Assembly: GCA_013696915.1 (NCBI GenBank)
Contig: JACCXR010000106.1
Span: forward strand, 1-21,356
DNA length: 21,356 bases
Reading direction: 5' to 3'
From: Euzebyaceae bacterium
GTDB lineage: Bacteria; Actinomycetota; Nitriliruptoria; Euzebyales; Egibacteraceae
Part shown: positions 7,011-13,929 of the stretch, piece after piece
Layout of the letters: each line of letters starts with the position of its first letter
Numbering within the stretch: position 1 is the stretch's first letter
Made by a program: the position numbers and the translations under genes
The notes under the pieces: generated by a model
What the model saw: the letters and a program-made list of their open reading frames with translations, nothing else
Told to the model about the DNA's origin: nothing
The model's database searches: none

Positions 7011-8456
7011 TCACGGACGGCGGGGACGGCCCCGGACCGCCGAGCGCAGAGCGGAGCGCTGCGCGTCGAACCACTCGGCCGGCGCCCCGCGCCGCGCGGC
7101 GGCGCGCAGCCTTCCGGCCCGCGCCGCCCGCTCGTCGGGGTCCATCGTCAGGGCGCGGTGGAGCGCCGCGGCCTGAGCCTCGACGTCGTAGGGGTTCACG
7201 AGCAGCGCGCCCTCGTCGAGCATGGCGGCGGCGCCCGCAGCGCGCGACAGGACCACGACGCCGTCGTTGCGGTTGAGGACCGGCCCCTCCTTCGCGACGA
7301 GATTGGTCCCGTCCATCACCGGATTGGTGAGCAGCACGTCGCTGCGCTGCAGCGCGGCCACGGCCCGCGGGTAGTCATCGCCGACGTAGAGCTCGACGGC
7401 GTCGTCGCCGAAACGCTCCCGGAGACGGTCGGCCTCCTGCCGGCAGGCGTCCAGGTAGGCCCGGTACTCGGCGACGTCCTGGCGCGAGGGGTTGAGGTGG
7501 GCGTAGTGCCAGACCCGGCCGCGGAGCTCGGGGTGGCGATCGAGCAGCAGGCCGTACGCGCGCAGTCCCCGGAGGATGTTCTTCGACAGGTCGGTGCGGT
7601 CCACCCTCAGGATCAGCTGCCGCTCGCCGAGCTCGTCGTCGAGGAGTGCGCCGGCCGCGACCGCCTTCTCCGAGCGCGCGGAGGCCTCGAGGTCGTCGAG
7701 GTCGACACCGAGGACGAAGTCCGCGATCACCGTCCGCCGGCCGTCGAGCACGACGCCGTCGGTGTCGGGGCGGGCGCCGACGACCTCGACCGCGCACCTG
7801 CGGAACGCGTCGCGCCACATCGGCGAGGACACGGCGACGACGTCGGCGGCGAGCAGCCCGCGGAGCACCTCCTCGGCGACCGTGTCAGGGAGCCGGCGGA
7901 GGTAGGACGGCTCGACCCACGGGGTGTGGAGGTAGTGCAGGATCGGGACCTCCGGAAGGGTCTCACGGACGACCGGACCGGCGCAGCAGAGGTGGTAGTC
8001 CTGCAGGTACACCTCGGCGTCGGAGTCGCTCGCGGCGTCGACGACGGCGCGGGCGATCTGGGAGTTGACGCCGACGTAGGCCTCCCAGGCGTCCCGCCAC
8101 CCCTCGCCGCTCGGCTCGTACGGGTCGCCCCACAGCTGGTGGAGCGTGAACCACAGCAGCCGGTTCGCGACCTCGTTGTAGTAGGGGTCGTAGCGCTCGC
8201 CCGCGTCGAGCAGGCGCAGACGGAACCCAAACCCGTCGGCGTCGACCTCGAACGGCTCGCCCTGGTGGCTCGACGCCACCTCGCGGTCGGTCTCCGACAG
8301 CGCGACGGAGACCCACGTGCCGGGTTCGGACTGCAGCGCCCCTCCGAGAGCGGTGACGAGGCCGCCGAAGCCGCGGCGGGGTTCGGGACCCCCGTCGTCC
8401 GTGCGCTTCCAGCTGACCGGTCCGCGGTTGCTGGCGACGATCAGCCGCTGTGCCAT
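7011..8456 (-). CDS. otsA: Trehalose-6-phosphate synthase, GT20 family (divergent type)
   Basis: 481 residues from the ATG at 8456, which has AGGAGG just upstream; the frame extends further upstream but only through the neighbouring gene. GT20 motifs are visible: IVASNRGPVSW and GFGGLVTALGGAL at the N-terminus, VYLQDYHLCCAGPVV, ILHYLHTPWVEPSYLRRL, LILRVDRTDLSKNILRG, and LLTNPVMDGTNLVAKEGPVL near the C-terminus. The enzyme makes trehalose 6-phosphate from a nucleotide-glucose and glucose 6-phosphate. The R...K nucleotide-phosphate-binding loop, usually RxDxxK, has three extra residues here, and the usual 'SN..LWP.FH' block reads EVANRLLWFTLHQLW, so this is a divergent branch. It ends six bases from the otsB stop and begins inside the end of the lipoate ligase-like gene (16-base overlap). 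Confidence 0.87.
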   Translation of the reverse strand: MAQRLIVASNRGPVSWKRTDDGGPEPRRGFGGLVTALGGALQSEPGTWVSVALSETDREVASSHQGEPFEVDADGFGFRLRLLDAGERYDPYYNEVANRLLWFTLHQLWGDPYEPSGEGWRDAWEAYVGVNSQIARAVVDAASDSDAEVYLQDYHLCCAGPVVRETLPEVPILHYLHTPWVEPSYLRRLPDTVAEEVLRGLLAADVVAVSSPMWRDAFRRCAVEVVGARPDTDGVVLDGRRTVIADFVLGVDLDDLEASARSEKAVAAGALLDDELGERQLILRVDRTDLSKNILRGLRAYGLLLDRHPELRGRVWHYAHLNPSRQDVAEYRAYLDACRQEADRLRERFGDDAVELYVGDDYPRAVAALQRSDVLLTNPVMDGTNLVAKEGPVLNRNDGVVVLSRAAGAAAMLDEGALLVNPYDVEAQAAALHRALTMDPDERAARAGRLRAAARRGAPAEWFDAQRSALRSAVRGRPRRP

Positions 8457-9214
8457 GGCCCGCCTCCTACCCGAGCAAGCGCCAGCTCCACCGCCGCCAT
8501 GACCGCGGCGTCGGGCGGAGGCGGGTCGAGCAGCTCGTCCAACCCGACGGCGCGGCGCGCGACGTCGGCGTCCGTCGGATCCGCGCCGAGCGCGTCGAGC
8601 AGGATGCCCGGACGCCAGCGGCGGAGGAGCCCGCACTGCACGAGGGCCCCGTGACGCCGTCGCCGCTGGGCGAGCCCGACGAGCTTGCGGCCGCCGGCGA
8701 GCACCTCGCCCCTCCCGAGCGTCGCATAGCAGACCGCGGCGAGGAGCCGGTCACGGTCGGTGCCCCGCCGGCGGGCGGTCGACGGGCCCCGATGGACGGT
8801 GATCCCGGGAACGCCCAGCAACCCGAGCGCGTCGGCCCACGCCGCACCGACCCGCTCGAAGACCGCGCCGATATCGCCGTCGAGGAGCGGGTGGCCGGTG
8901 GGCAGGGCGACGTCGAGCGAGAGCAGGCCGCGGTCGAGCAGCACCGCGCCGCCGCCGGAGTGGCGGGTGAGGACCGGGAGGGGCTGCTCGCCGCCGCCCG
9001 CGGAAGCGGCGGCCTGGCCGCGGCCCAGGATCACGGCCGGCGAGCTGGCGCGGTACCACCGCAGGGCGGGGACCGGCTCGTCGGCGAGCGCATCGAGCAG
9101 GCGCAGGCTGCCGTCGAGGAGGGTGGCCCCGTCGGCTTCCTCCCAGGCCACGATCCGCCAGGTCCCGCACGGGCCCGCCGACGGGTCGGACGCCACCGGG
9201 CACGCGGAGGTCAC
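8441..9214 (-). CDS. Lipoate-protein ligase A / octanoyltransferase-like (BPL/LPL fold)
   Basis: 257 residues from a GTG at 9214, two bases after the DUF3467 stop, with GGGAGGT upstream. The biotin/lipoate ligase fold is recognised by WYRASSPAVILGRGQ, the signature TRHSGGGAVLLDRG (compare RR.SGGGAV in LplA), LDVALPTGHPLL, and the lysine-containing loop LAGGRKLVGLAQRRRRHG, where the Lys is the expected acyl-contacting residue. The family attaches or transfers lipoyl or octanoyl groups to E2 and GcvH domains. LplA, LipM and LipL-type proteins share these motifs and cannot be separated here by eye. It sits in a minus-strand run with DUF3467 upstream and otsA overlapping its end, a combination with no obvious metabolic logic. 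Confidence 0.8.
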   Translation of the reverse strand: MTSACPVASDPSAGPCGTWRIVAWEEADGATLLDGSLRLLDALADEPVPALRWYRASSPAVILGRGQAAASAGGGEQPLPVLTRHSGGGAVLLDRGLLSLDVALPTGHPLLDGDIGAVFERVGAAWADALGLLGVPGITVHRGPSTARRRGTDRDRLLAAVCYATLGRGEVLAGGRKLVGLAQRRRRHGALVQCGLLRRWRPGILLDALGADPTDADVARRAVGLDELLDPPPPDAAVMAAVELALARVGGGPWHSG

Positions 9215-9216
9215 GG

Positions 9217-9519
9217 TCAGCCGACCTCCCTCACCATGCCGAACTTGTCCTCGTAGGAGGTCATGTTCGTGTTCAGCGCCCGCATGATCTTGCCCACCAT
9301 CGTCGGGGCGACCTTCATCCGGCTCACCACCTCGGCCTGGACGGCGCCGCCCTCGCCGCCGGGCATCACCTGGCAGAAGTCGAGGGTGAACTCGTGCGCG
9401 GAGTGGCTGACGACGAGGAAGTTGGCGTACACGCCGTGCTTCAGCTGGTCGCCGACCTGGATCTTGATCTGCTGCTGCGGCTGGTCCCCCTGGGGGGAGG
9501 GCGTCCCGGCGTCGCTCAT
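9217..9519 (-). CDS. DUF3467 family protein
   Basis: 100 residues from an ATG at 9519 with a GAGAGGAA ribosome binding site. After a Gln/Pro-rich N-terminus, the sequence IQVGDQLKHGVYANFLVVSH, FTLDFCQVMPG and VSRMKVAPTMVGKIMRALNTN matches the small DUF3467 family, which occurs widely in bacteria and archaea and has no assigned function. Members are compact alpha/beta proteins without catalytic motifs, and this one fits their usual length. It heads the run DUF3467 - lipoate ligase-like - otsA. A possible -10 (TACGAT, minus strand 9552-9547) lies 27 bases before the ATG. Confidence 0.85.
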   Translation of the reverse strand: MSDAGTPSPQGDQPQQQIKIQVGDQLKHGVYANFLVVSHSAHEFTLDFCQVMPGGEGGAVQAEVVSRMKVAPTMVGKIMRALNTNMTSYEDKFGMVREVG

Positions 9520-9592
9520 CGGGGTTCCTCTCGGTCGCGTCCCGCAATCGTAAGGGCCTCCGGCGCGGGACGGCCCGGTCGAGGCGGGGGAG

Positions 9593-9598
9593 TATGGT
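9593..9598 (+). promoter_or_regulatory. Possible -10 box of the tRNA-Val gene
   Basis: TATGGT ends 11 bases before the first base of the mature tRNA, a suitable distance for a short leader. No clear -35 is seen. Confidence 0.35.
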
Positions 9599-9609
9599 CG
9601 TGCGCTCCC

Positions 9610-9683
9610 GGGCGCTTAGCTCAGTCGGTGAGAGCGCTGCGCTTACAACGCAGAGGTCGGGGGTTCGATCCCCTCAGCGCCCA
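9610..9683 (+). tRNA. tRNA-Val, anticodon TAC
   Basis: A full cloverleaf can be drawn. The acceptor stem is GGGCGCT (9610-9616) with AGCGCCC (9676-9682), discriminator A at 9683. The D stem is GCTC/GAGC (9619-9622 and 9632-9635). The anticodon stem is CTGCG/CGCAG (9637-9641 and 9649-9653), with loop CTTACAA giving anticodon TAC (9644-9646). The variable loop is AGGTC. The T stem is 9659-9663 with 9671-9675 (one G-U pair) and the T loop is TTCGATC. CCA is not encoded (ACCG follows). Confidence 0.97.
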
Positions 9684-9760
9684 CCGAACCGCCGCACCAG
9701 CCGCCCTTGCCTATGTCGACGGCCCGTCGGAGCCGGACCTTCGGCGCGCGGCGCTGACAC

Positions 9761-9782
9761 GGGCTAACGGAGGGGCTAACGG
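9761..9782. repeat. 10-bp direct repeat GGGCTAACGG at the vapC stop
   Basis: GGGCTAACGG occurs at 9761-9770 and again at 9773-9782 with two bases between. The second copy contains the vapC stop codon (minus strand). The meaning is unknown; it could be a chance duplication or a remnant of an insertion site near the tRNA 3' end. Confidence 0.5.
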
Positions 9783-10162
9783 CGAAGGGCGGGCAGGTCG
9801 CGGTCTTCGGCTGCTTGTGCGAGTCGGGCGTCGAACGACGCGACCCGCGCGCCTGCGTCCTCAGCGGTGAGCAGGACGCAGCAATCTGGCATCTTCAGCC
9901 GCGTCGTCGCGCGCAGTTGCGCGAGTCGGACGGCTGCGGCGGCGGGAAACGGCGGCGCCTCGACCTCGAGGTCGCGAAGGACCGACAGGACCAAATCGAG
10001 TCGGTTGTCCCGGACGGGCACGACCAGCACTTCTGCCAGCGTGAGCGGATTGGCCGCGAGGTCGTCGTCGATTTCGCGAGCAAGCAGCGTCTCTGCCGCT
10101 GCGTGCTGGCTGTCATCAGCGTCCAGGTAGGCGATCAGAACGCTCGCGTCGAGCACGATCAC
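9776..10162 (-). CDS. vapC: VapC-type PIN-domain ribonuclease toxin
   Basis: 128 residues from a GTG at 10162 that overlaps the antitoxin stop by four bases. The PIN-domain acidic residues that bind Mg2+ are all present: D5 in VLDASVLIAYLD, E44 in NPLTLAEVLV, D93 in RLKMPDCCVLL and D111 in VASFDARLAQAA. The length is typical of VapC. VapC toxins cleave tRNA or rRNA when freed from VapB. The complete catalytic set suggests an active enzyme. The frame stays open upstream to 10459, but only through the antitoxin gene. The gene ends 92 bases from the tRNA-Val 3' end. Confidence 0.9.
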   Translation of the reverse strand: MIVLDASVLIAYLDADDSQHAAAETLLAREIDDDLAANPLTLAEVLVVPVRDNRLDLVLSVLRDLEVEAPPFPAAAAVRLAQLRATTRLKMPDCCVLLTAEDAGARVASFDARLAQAAEDRDLPALRR

Positions 10163-10422
10163 GCCGGCCACTCTTCGCGGAGCTGTTCCAGGTAGCCGGG
10201 TCCGTAGGCGCCGGTGAGGATGCCGCTGTGTTCCCGAACGGCCGCGAGCCTGCGGCGCCGCCGTTCGTCGTGCGCCTGTTGTGCAGCGCGGTGACCTTCC
10301 AGCGCGAGGCGCACCAGCAACTGCGGACGGCTCACGCCCGGCCAGCGGGAGGCAGCGGCGTCCAGAGCGTTGGCGAGGTCGTCGGTCTCCGTCACGAGGT
10401 GGCGGGGGCGCGTGGTCGGCAT
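10159..10422 (-). CDS. vapB: VapB-type ribbon-helix-helix antitoxin
   Basis: 87 residues directly upstream of vapC and overlapping it (GTGA). The N-terminal half (RPRHLVTETDDLANALDAA, SRPQLLVRLALEGHRA) has the strand-helix-helix pattern of RHH antitoxins. The C-terminal half is highly charged (DERRRRRLAAVREHSGILTG) and ends in YLEQLREEWPA, the usual flexible part that wraps the PIN active site. It would neutralise VapC and repress the operon. No Shine-Dalgarno sequence precedes the ATG; a -10 box lies at leaderless distance. Confidence 0.82.
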   Translation of the reverse strand: MPTTRPRHLVTETDDLANALDAAASRWPGVSRPQLLVRLALEGHRAAQQAHDERRRRRLAAVREHSGILTGAYGPGYLEQLREEWPA

Positions 10423-10428
10423 TCGCGC

Positions 10429-10438
10429 AGTGTATCAC
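10429..10438 (-). promoter_or_regulatory. vapBC -10 box and candidate operator, leaderless geometry
   Basis: On the minus strand, TACACT (10434-10429) lies six bases before the vapB ATG (10422), so transcription would start at or next to the ATG. The surrounding GTGTATCAC (plus 10430-10438) is a small inverted repeat (GTG/CAC), a plausible site for VapB autorepression. No good -35 is seen. Confidence 0.45.
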
Positions 10439-10499
10439 GACTGCCCGAGGGTGAAACACCTGTGCCCACGGCCCGTCCGGTCACCCATCATCTACCGGT

Positions 10500-10715
10500 C
10501 TAGCTCGGTTGCGGCACCGGCGCCCGCCACTTGGCGCTGGAGTCGTCCACACCCCCTCGTCGTCGTATGCCCTCGTCGGACAGCGCCGAGCTGCTCCAGC
10601 TCGCCGACCGGGCACAGATGCAGACACCGGCCAACTCGAGCATGTGGGTGCCGACGGCGGGGTCGTCTGCGCGGGCGGCCGCGCTCTTGTCGAGCAGCCA
10701 TCCCGGCACTGCCAC
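10500..10715 (-). pseudogene. Frameshifted, C-terminally truncated VapC (PIN-domain) relic
   Basis: On the minus strand from a GTG at 10715 the frame reads VAVPGWLLDKSAAARADDPAVGTHMLELAGVCIC, a typical VapC N-terminus (first acidic Asp in LLDKSA). The expected continuation is found in another frame: LCPVGELEQLGAVRRG, carrying the second acidic residue (E in GELEQL). The two frames overlap around 10610-10625, so a one-base frameshift has occurred. Both frames stop near 10492-10500, and the C-terminal half of the PIN domain, with the last acidic residues, is missing. I therefore read it as a decayed second VapC, about 75 of 130 residues. No matching VapB was recognised upstream. It lies in the 389-base gap 10423-10811, which otherwise holds the vapBC promoter and the promoter of the next operon. 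Confidence 0.6.
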
Positions 10716-10773
10716 ATCTGTTGCGAACCAGTTTCCCCGCACGGGGGAGTGGCACCCGCGCGCGGCCGGCAAG

Positions 10774-10789
10774 CGTGGGGGACCCCACG
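10774..10789. promoter_or_regulatory. Perfect 7-bp inverted repeat, candidate operator of the esterase/ATP-grasp operon
   Basis: CGTGGGG-GA-CCCCACG is a perfect inverted repeat with a two-base centre, ending nine bases before the -10 box at 10798-10803. It therefore covers the -35 region, where a dimeric regulator would control initiation. It is not followed by a T run, so a terminator reading is less likely. Confidence 0.5.
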
Positions 10790-10797
10790 TCCGAGGC

Positions 10798-10803
10798 TAT
10801 GCT
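10798..10803 (+). promoter_or_regulatory. -10 box at leaderless distance from the operon's first ATG
   Basis: TATGCT ends eight bases before the ATG at 10812, and no Shine-Dalgarno sequence precedes that ATG (the bases before it read cggttccc). Transcription would start almost exactly at the start codon, the leaderless arrangement common in actinobacteria. Confidence 0.5.
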
Positions 10804-10811
10804 CGGTTCCC

Positions 10812-11930
10812 ATGCCCCCCATCGTCACGGAGCCTGGACCCCTGGTCACAGCCGCGGCGGTGGAGTTCCGGCTGCGGGACCCGGGTGGCCGGTACCGGGG
10901 CGTGCGCGTCCTCCAGGAGCTCGTCCGACCCCGCAACCACCCGCAGCTTGTCCGCGCCGGGGGGGACTGGTGGTCGGTGGGCTTCCCCCGCCCCGCCGTG
11001 GACCGGATGGAGTACCAGTTCGAGGTGCTCCACGCCGACGGGCGGATCGAGACGATCTGCGACCCCGGCAATCCCCGCCGGGCCCCGGGCGCCTTCGGGG
11101 ACAAGTCGGTCGTCGAGTTCCCCGGCTACGGGCCTCCGGCGTGGCTCGACGGCGGCCAGCCGGCACCGCGACCGGCGAACGAGCCCGGCGGCACGATGCG
11201 CTTCGAACTCGCGAGCCCCCGGCTGCGCGCGGACGTCGCCACGCTGCTGTGGAGCGCCCCGGGAACGGACCCGGAGGAGCCGCTGCCGCTGCTCATCGCC
11301 CACGACGGGCCGGAGTACGCGCGCTACTCGGGCCTCGTGCACTTCCTCGAGCGGATGCACGCCCAGGGCCGCGTTCCACCGATGCGGGCCGCGCTGCTCG
11401 CGCCCGTCGACCGCAACGAGTCCTACTCGGCGTCGGCCCGCTACGCCCAGGCGCTCTGGGCCGACGTCCTGCCCGCGCTCGGCTTCCTCGCTCCGACACC
11501 GGCCGGGCGGCGGTGGCGGGTGGGGATGGGCGCCAGCCTCGGCGCGCTCGCGATGCTCCATCTGCACCGCATCTACCCGGGCGCGCTCGGGGGGCTGTAC
11601 CTGCAGTCGGGGAGCTACTTCCGCCAGCGGTACGACAAGCAGGAGTCGGGGTTCCCCCGCTTCCGCCGGATCGCCCGCTTCGTCGGCGAGACCCTGAACG
11701 CGTCCGACTGGCCGGACCTCGTCCGGGTCACGCTCACCTGCGGGACGGTCGAGGAGAATCTCGCGAACAACCGGGCGGTCCGCTCCGCGCTGGAGCGGCA
11801 GGGTTACGACGTCGAGCTGCACACCCACCGCGACGCGCACAACTACACCTCGTGGCGCGACAGCTTCGATCCGCACCTCGTGGAGCTGCTGGGAGACGTG
11901 TGGGGCGACGGGTCGCCGCAACCCCGATGA
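10812..11930 (+). CDS. Enterochelin esterase-like alpha/beta hydrolase (first gene of four-gene operon)
   Basis: 372 residues; the ATG at 10812 is chosen because it follows a -10 box at leaderless distance and the protein match begins here, although the frame is open further upstream. Residues about 15-110 resemble the N-terminal beta-sandwich of Fes-like esterases (VEFRLRDPGGRYRGVRVLQE, then WWSVGFPRPAVDRMEYQFEV). Residues about 150-365 are the catalytic domain: LPLLIAHDGPEY, the nucleophile elbow GMGASLGALAM (S242), LYLQSGSYF, and a His loop HRDAHNYTSWRDSF (H343), close to the Fes GGHDxxxWR motif. Such enzymes hydrolyse esters or peptide-like esters, including siderophore lactones; no siderophore genes are nearby, so the substrate is unknown. 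No signal peptide is seen, so it is probably cytoplasmic. It overlaps the next gene by four bases. Confidence 0.82.
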   Translation: MPPIVTEPGPLVTAAAVEFRLRDPGGRYRGVRVLQELVRPRNHPQLVRAGGDWWSVGFPRPAVDRMEYQFEVLHADGRIETICDPGNPRRAPGAFGDKSVVEFPGYGPPAWLDGGQPAPRPANEPGGTMRFELASPRLRADVATLLWSAPGTDPEEPLPLLIAHDGPEYARYSGLVHFLERMHAQGRVPPMRAALLAPVDRNESYSASARYAQALWADVLPALGFLAPTPAGRRWRVGMGASLGALAMLHLHRIYPGALGGLYLQSGSYFRQRYDKQESGFPRFRRIARFVGETLNASDWPDLVRVTLTCGTVEENLANNRAVRSALERQGYDVELHTHRDAHNYTSWRDSFDPHLVELLGDVWGDGSPQPR

Positions 11931-12682
11931 GGCGCGAGGTCGTGACACTGCGGTCGCCGTCGACCGGCGTGGAGGGCCGCATGGTCGCCTACGGCCACTG
12001 GGGGCGACCCCTGCTCGCCTTCCCGTCCCAGGAGGGCCGCTGCACCGACTGGGAGGAGCGGGGGATGGTCGACGCGGTCGCCGGTCCGCTCGAGGCCGGA
12101 CGGGCGAAGCTGTACTGCGTCGACAGCTTCGACTCGGGCACCTGGTTCGCCGACGACCAGCCCCTCGAGGAGCGCGCCCGCCGGCACGGCTGGTACGAGG
12201 GCTGGATCCTCGACCAGGTCGCGCCGTGGATCGAGCGCGACTGCGGCGGCACCCGCGAGATCCTGACCGCCGGCTGCAGCTTCGGCGCCTTCCACGCGGT
12301 CAACTTCACCCTGAAGCACGCGCACCGCTTCCCGGTCGCGATCGGCATGAGCGGCGTCTACGACCTGGCCGGCGTCGGCTGGGGCGAGCGCGGCGAGGCC
12401 TTCTACTTCAACAACCCGACGGACTACGTCGCCAACCTGGGGGGCGAGCACCTGGAGTGGCTGCGGCGCCAGGCGACGGTCGTGCTGGTCTGCGGCCAGG
12501 GCCAGTGGGAGGACACGACCGGCGCGCTCGCCTCGACCAGGCGGTTCGGCGAACTGCTCGCCGCCAAGGGGCTGCGCGGTGCGGTAGACCTCTGGGGCCA
12601 CGACGTGCCCCACGACTGGCCGTCGTGGGGGGCGCAACTTGCGCATCACCTGCCGCAGCTCCTCGAACAGGGGCACCCATGA
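11927..12682 (+). CDS. Second alpha/beta hydrolase (esterase D-like)
   Basis: 251 residues from the ATG that overlaps the preceding stop (ATGA). The fold is recognised from LLAFPSQEGRCTDWEE near the start, LYCVDSFDSGTWF, the nucleophile elbow LTAGCSFGAFHAVNF (S118), IGMSGVYDL, VVLVCGQGQWED and the His loop WGHDVPHDWPSWGAQL (H229 the likely catalytic His). It belongs to the putative-esterase clan that includes esterase D and antigen 85-like proteins. No signal peptide is visible. It is clearly different from the first hydrolase (no N-terminal beta-sandwich), so the operon carries two distinct serine hydrolases next to a ligase. The substrate is unknown. Confidence 0.8.
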   Translation: MRREVVTLRSPSTGVEGRMVAYGHWGRPLLAFPSQEGRCTDWEERGMVDAVAGPLEAGRAKLYCVDSFDSGTWFADDQPLEERARRHGWYEGWILDQVAPWIERDCGGTREILTAGCSFGAFHAVNFTLKHAHRFPVAIGMSGVYDLAGVGWGERGEAFYFNNPTDYVANLGGEHLEWLRRQATVVLVCGQGQWEDTTGALASTRRFGELLAAKGLRGAVDLWGHDVPHDWPSWGAQLAHHLPQLLEQGHP

Positions 12683-13929
12683 CCACCCGGCATCTGATCG
12701 GCATGCTGCTCGGCACGGAGGACGACTGGCCGACCGCGTTCGAGACGCTCATGCGGCGGCTGGCGCTGCGGATCGACCACGGGGGGGACGCCCACACCTT
12801 CGCCACCGAGCGCATCACGATCGAGCCGTTCGACCTGCGCGCGAAGCCGCGCTACTCGCTGGTGATCGACCGGCTGGCGTACTGGTACTACGTCCCCCGG
12901 GAGTGGCTGAAGAAGGTGGCGCTGCTCGACGACGTCTACCTCCTGAACAACCCCTTCACCTTCCAGTCGATGGAGAAGCACGCCGCCTACTGCGCCATGA
13001 TCCGGCTCGGCCTGAAGGTGCCAGAGACGTGGCTCATCCCGCACAAGCGCCCGCCGGAGAACGAGCGCTTCCCGTACACCGCCTCCCGCTACAACCAGCC
13101 CTTCCGGCTGGAGGAGATCGCCGAGCGGGTCGGCTACCCCCTGTTCATGAAGCCCTACGACGGCGGTGCGTGGGTCGGCGTCAGCCGCATCGCCGGCCCC
13201 GAGGCGCTGCGCCGGCACTACGACGAGTCCGGTGAGCGCCTCATGCACCTCCAGGCCGCCGTGGAGAACTTCGACGTGTTCGCCCGCAGCCTGTCCATCG
13301 GCGCCGAGACGTTGGTGATGCGCTACGACCCGTCGCAGCCGATCCACGGTCGGTACCAGGTCGAGCACGGGTTCCTGAACCCGTCCCTCGGCGACGAGGT
13401 GATCACGATCGGCCGCATGGTCAACGCGTTCTTCCGCTGGGAGTTCAACTCGTGCGAGACGCTCGTCAAGGGCGACGAGGTCTCTCCGATCGACTACGCC
13501 AACGCCTGCCCGGACATGTCGCTGATCAGCCTGCACTACTACTTCCCGTGGGCGATCGCGACGCTGGCGAAGTGGTCGGCGTTCTGCGCCGCGACCGGCC
13601 GGCGCATGCGGGTCGACCTCGACCTGCAGCGGTGGTTCGACATCGGCGACCGGGACGATCTCACCTACGACGGCAAGCTGGCCGAGTACCGGAGGCTGGC
13701 GGACGGCTACTTCCAGGTCGAGGAGTACCGCGAGTTCTGCGACCGGCACCTGAGCCACGTCGACGAGGAGATGGTCGCCTACGTGGAAAGCGACGACTTC
13801 GACCGGCTGCTCGTCGCCACGGTCCGCGCGACGTTCCCCGCGCACGAGCACGACCGCTTCGTCCCGCACTACCGCGGGCTGCTGGCGGCGTGGGCGGCGG
13901 ACCGCCGGACCGCCGGAGTCCGGCCGTGA
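12679..13929 (+). CDS. ATP-grasp domain protein (RimK/ligase-like)
   Basis: 416 residues from an ATG overlapping the previous stop; AGGGGC lies before it. Residues about 97-290 have ATP-grasp features: KHAAYCAMIRLGLKVPETWLIP (the pre-grasp segment), VGYPLFMKPYDGGAWVGVSRI with the nucleotide-binding K158 and Gly-rich loop, a stretch near 190 (LMHLQAAVENFDVFARSLSI), and EFNSCETLVKG followed by PIDYANACPDM, where D272 and N275 fit the Mg-binding positions. ATP-grasp ligases join a carboxylate to an amine or similar nucleophile through an acyl phosphate. The C-terminal 120 residues are helical, rich in aromatic and acidic residues, and unassigned. With two hydrolases and a CHAD protein it suggests formation and breakage of the same kind of bond, but the substrate cannot be read from the sequence. 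Confidence 0.78.
   Translation: MTTRHLIGMLLGTEDDWPTAFETLMRRLALRIDHGGDAHTFATERITIEPFDLRAKPRYSLVIDRLAYWYYVPREWLKKVALLDDVYLLNNPFTFQSMEKHAAYCAMIRLGLKVPETWLIPHKRPPENERFPYTASRYNQPFRLEEIAERVGYPLFMKPYDGGAWVGVSRIAGPEALRRHYDESGERLMHLQAAVENFDVFARSLSIGAETLVMRYDPSQPIHGRYQVEHGFLNPSLGDEVITIGRMVNAFFRWEFNSCETLVKGDEVSPIDYANACPDMSLISLHYYFPWAIATLAKWSAFCAATGRRMRVDLDLQRWFDIGDRDDLTYDGKLAEYRRLADGYFQVEEYREFCDRHLSHVDEEMVAYVESDDFDRLLVATVRATFPAHEHDRFVPHYRGLLAAWAADRRTAGVRP

Noticed and set aside
7158..8654. 498-codon plus-strand frame opposite otsA
   Set aside because: No domain pattern; otsA motifs on the minus strand explain the region.
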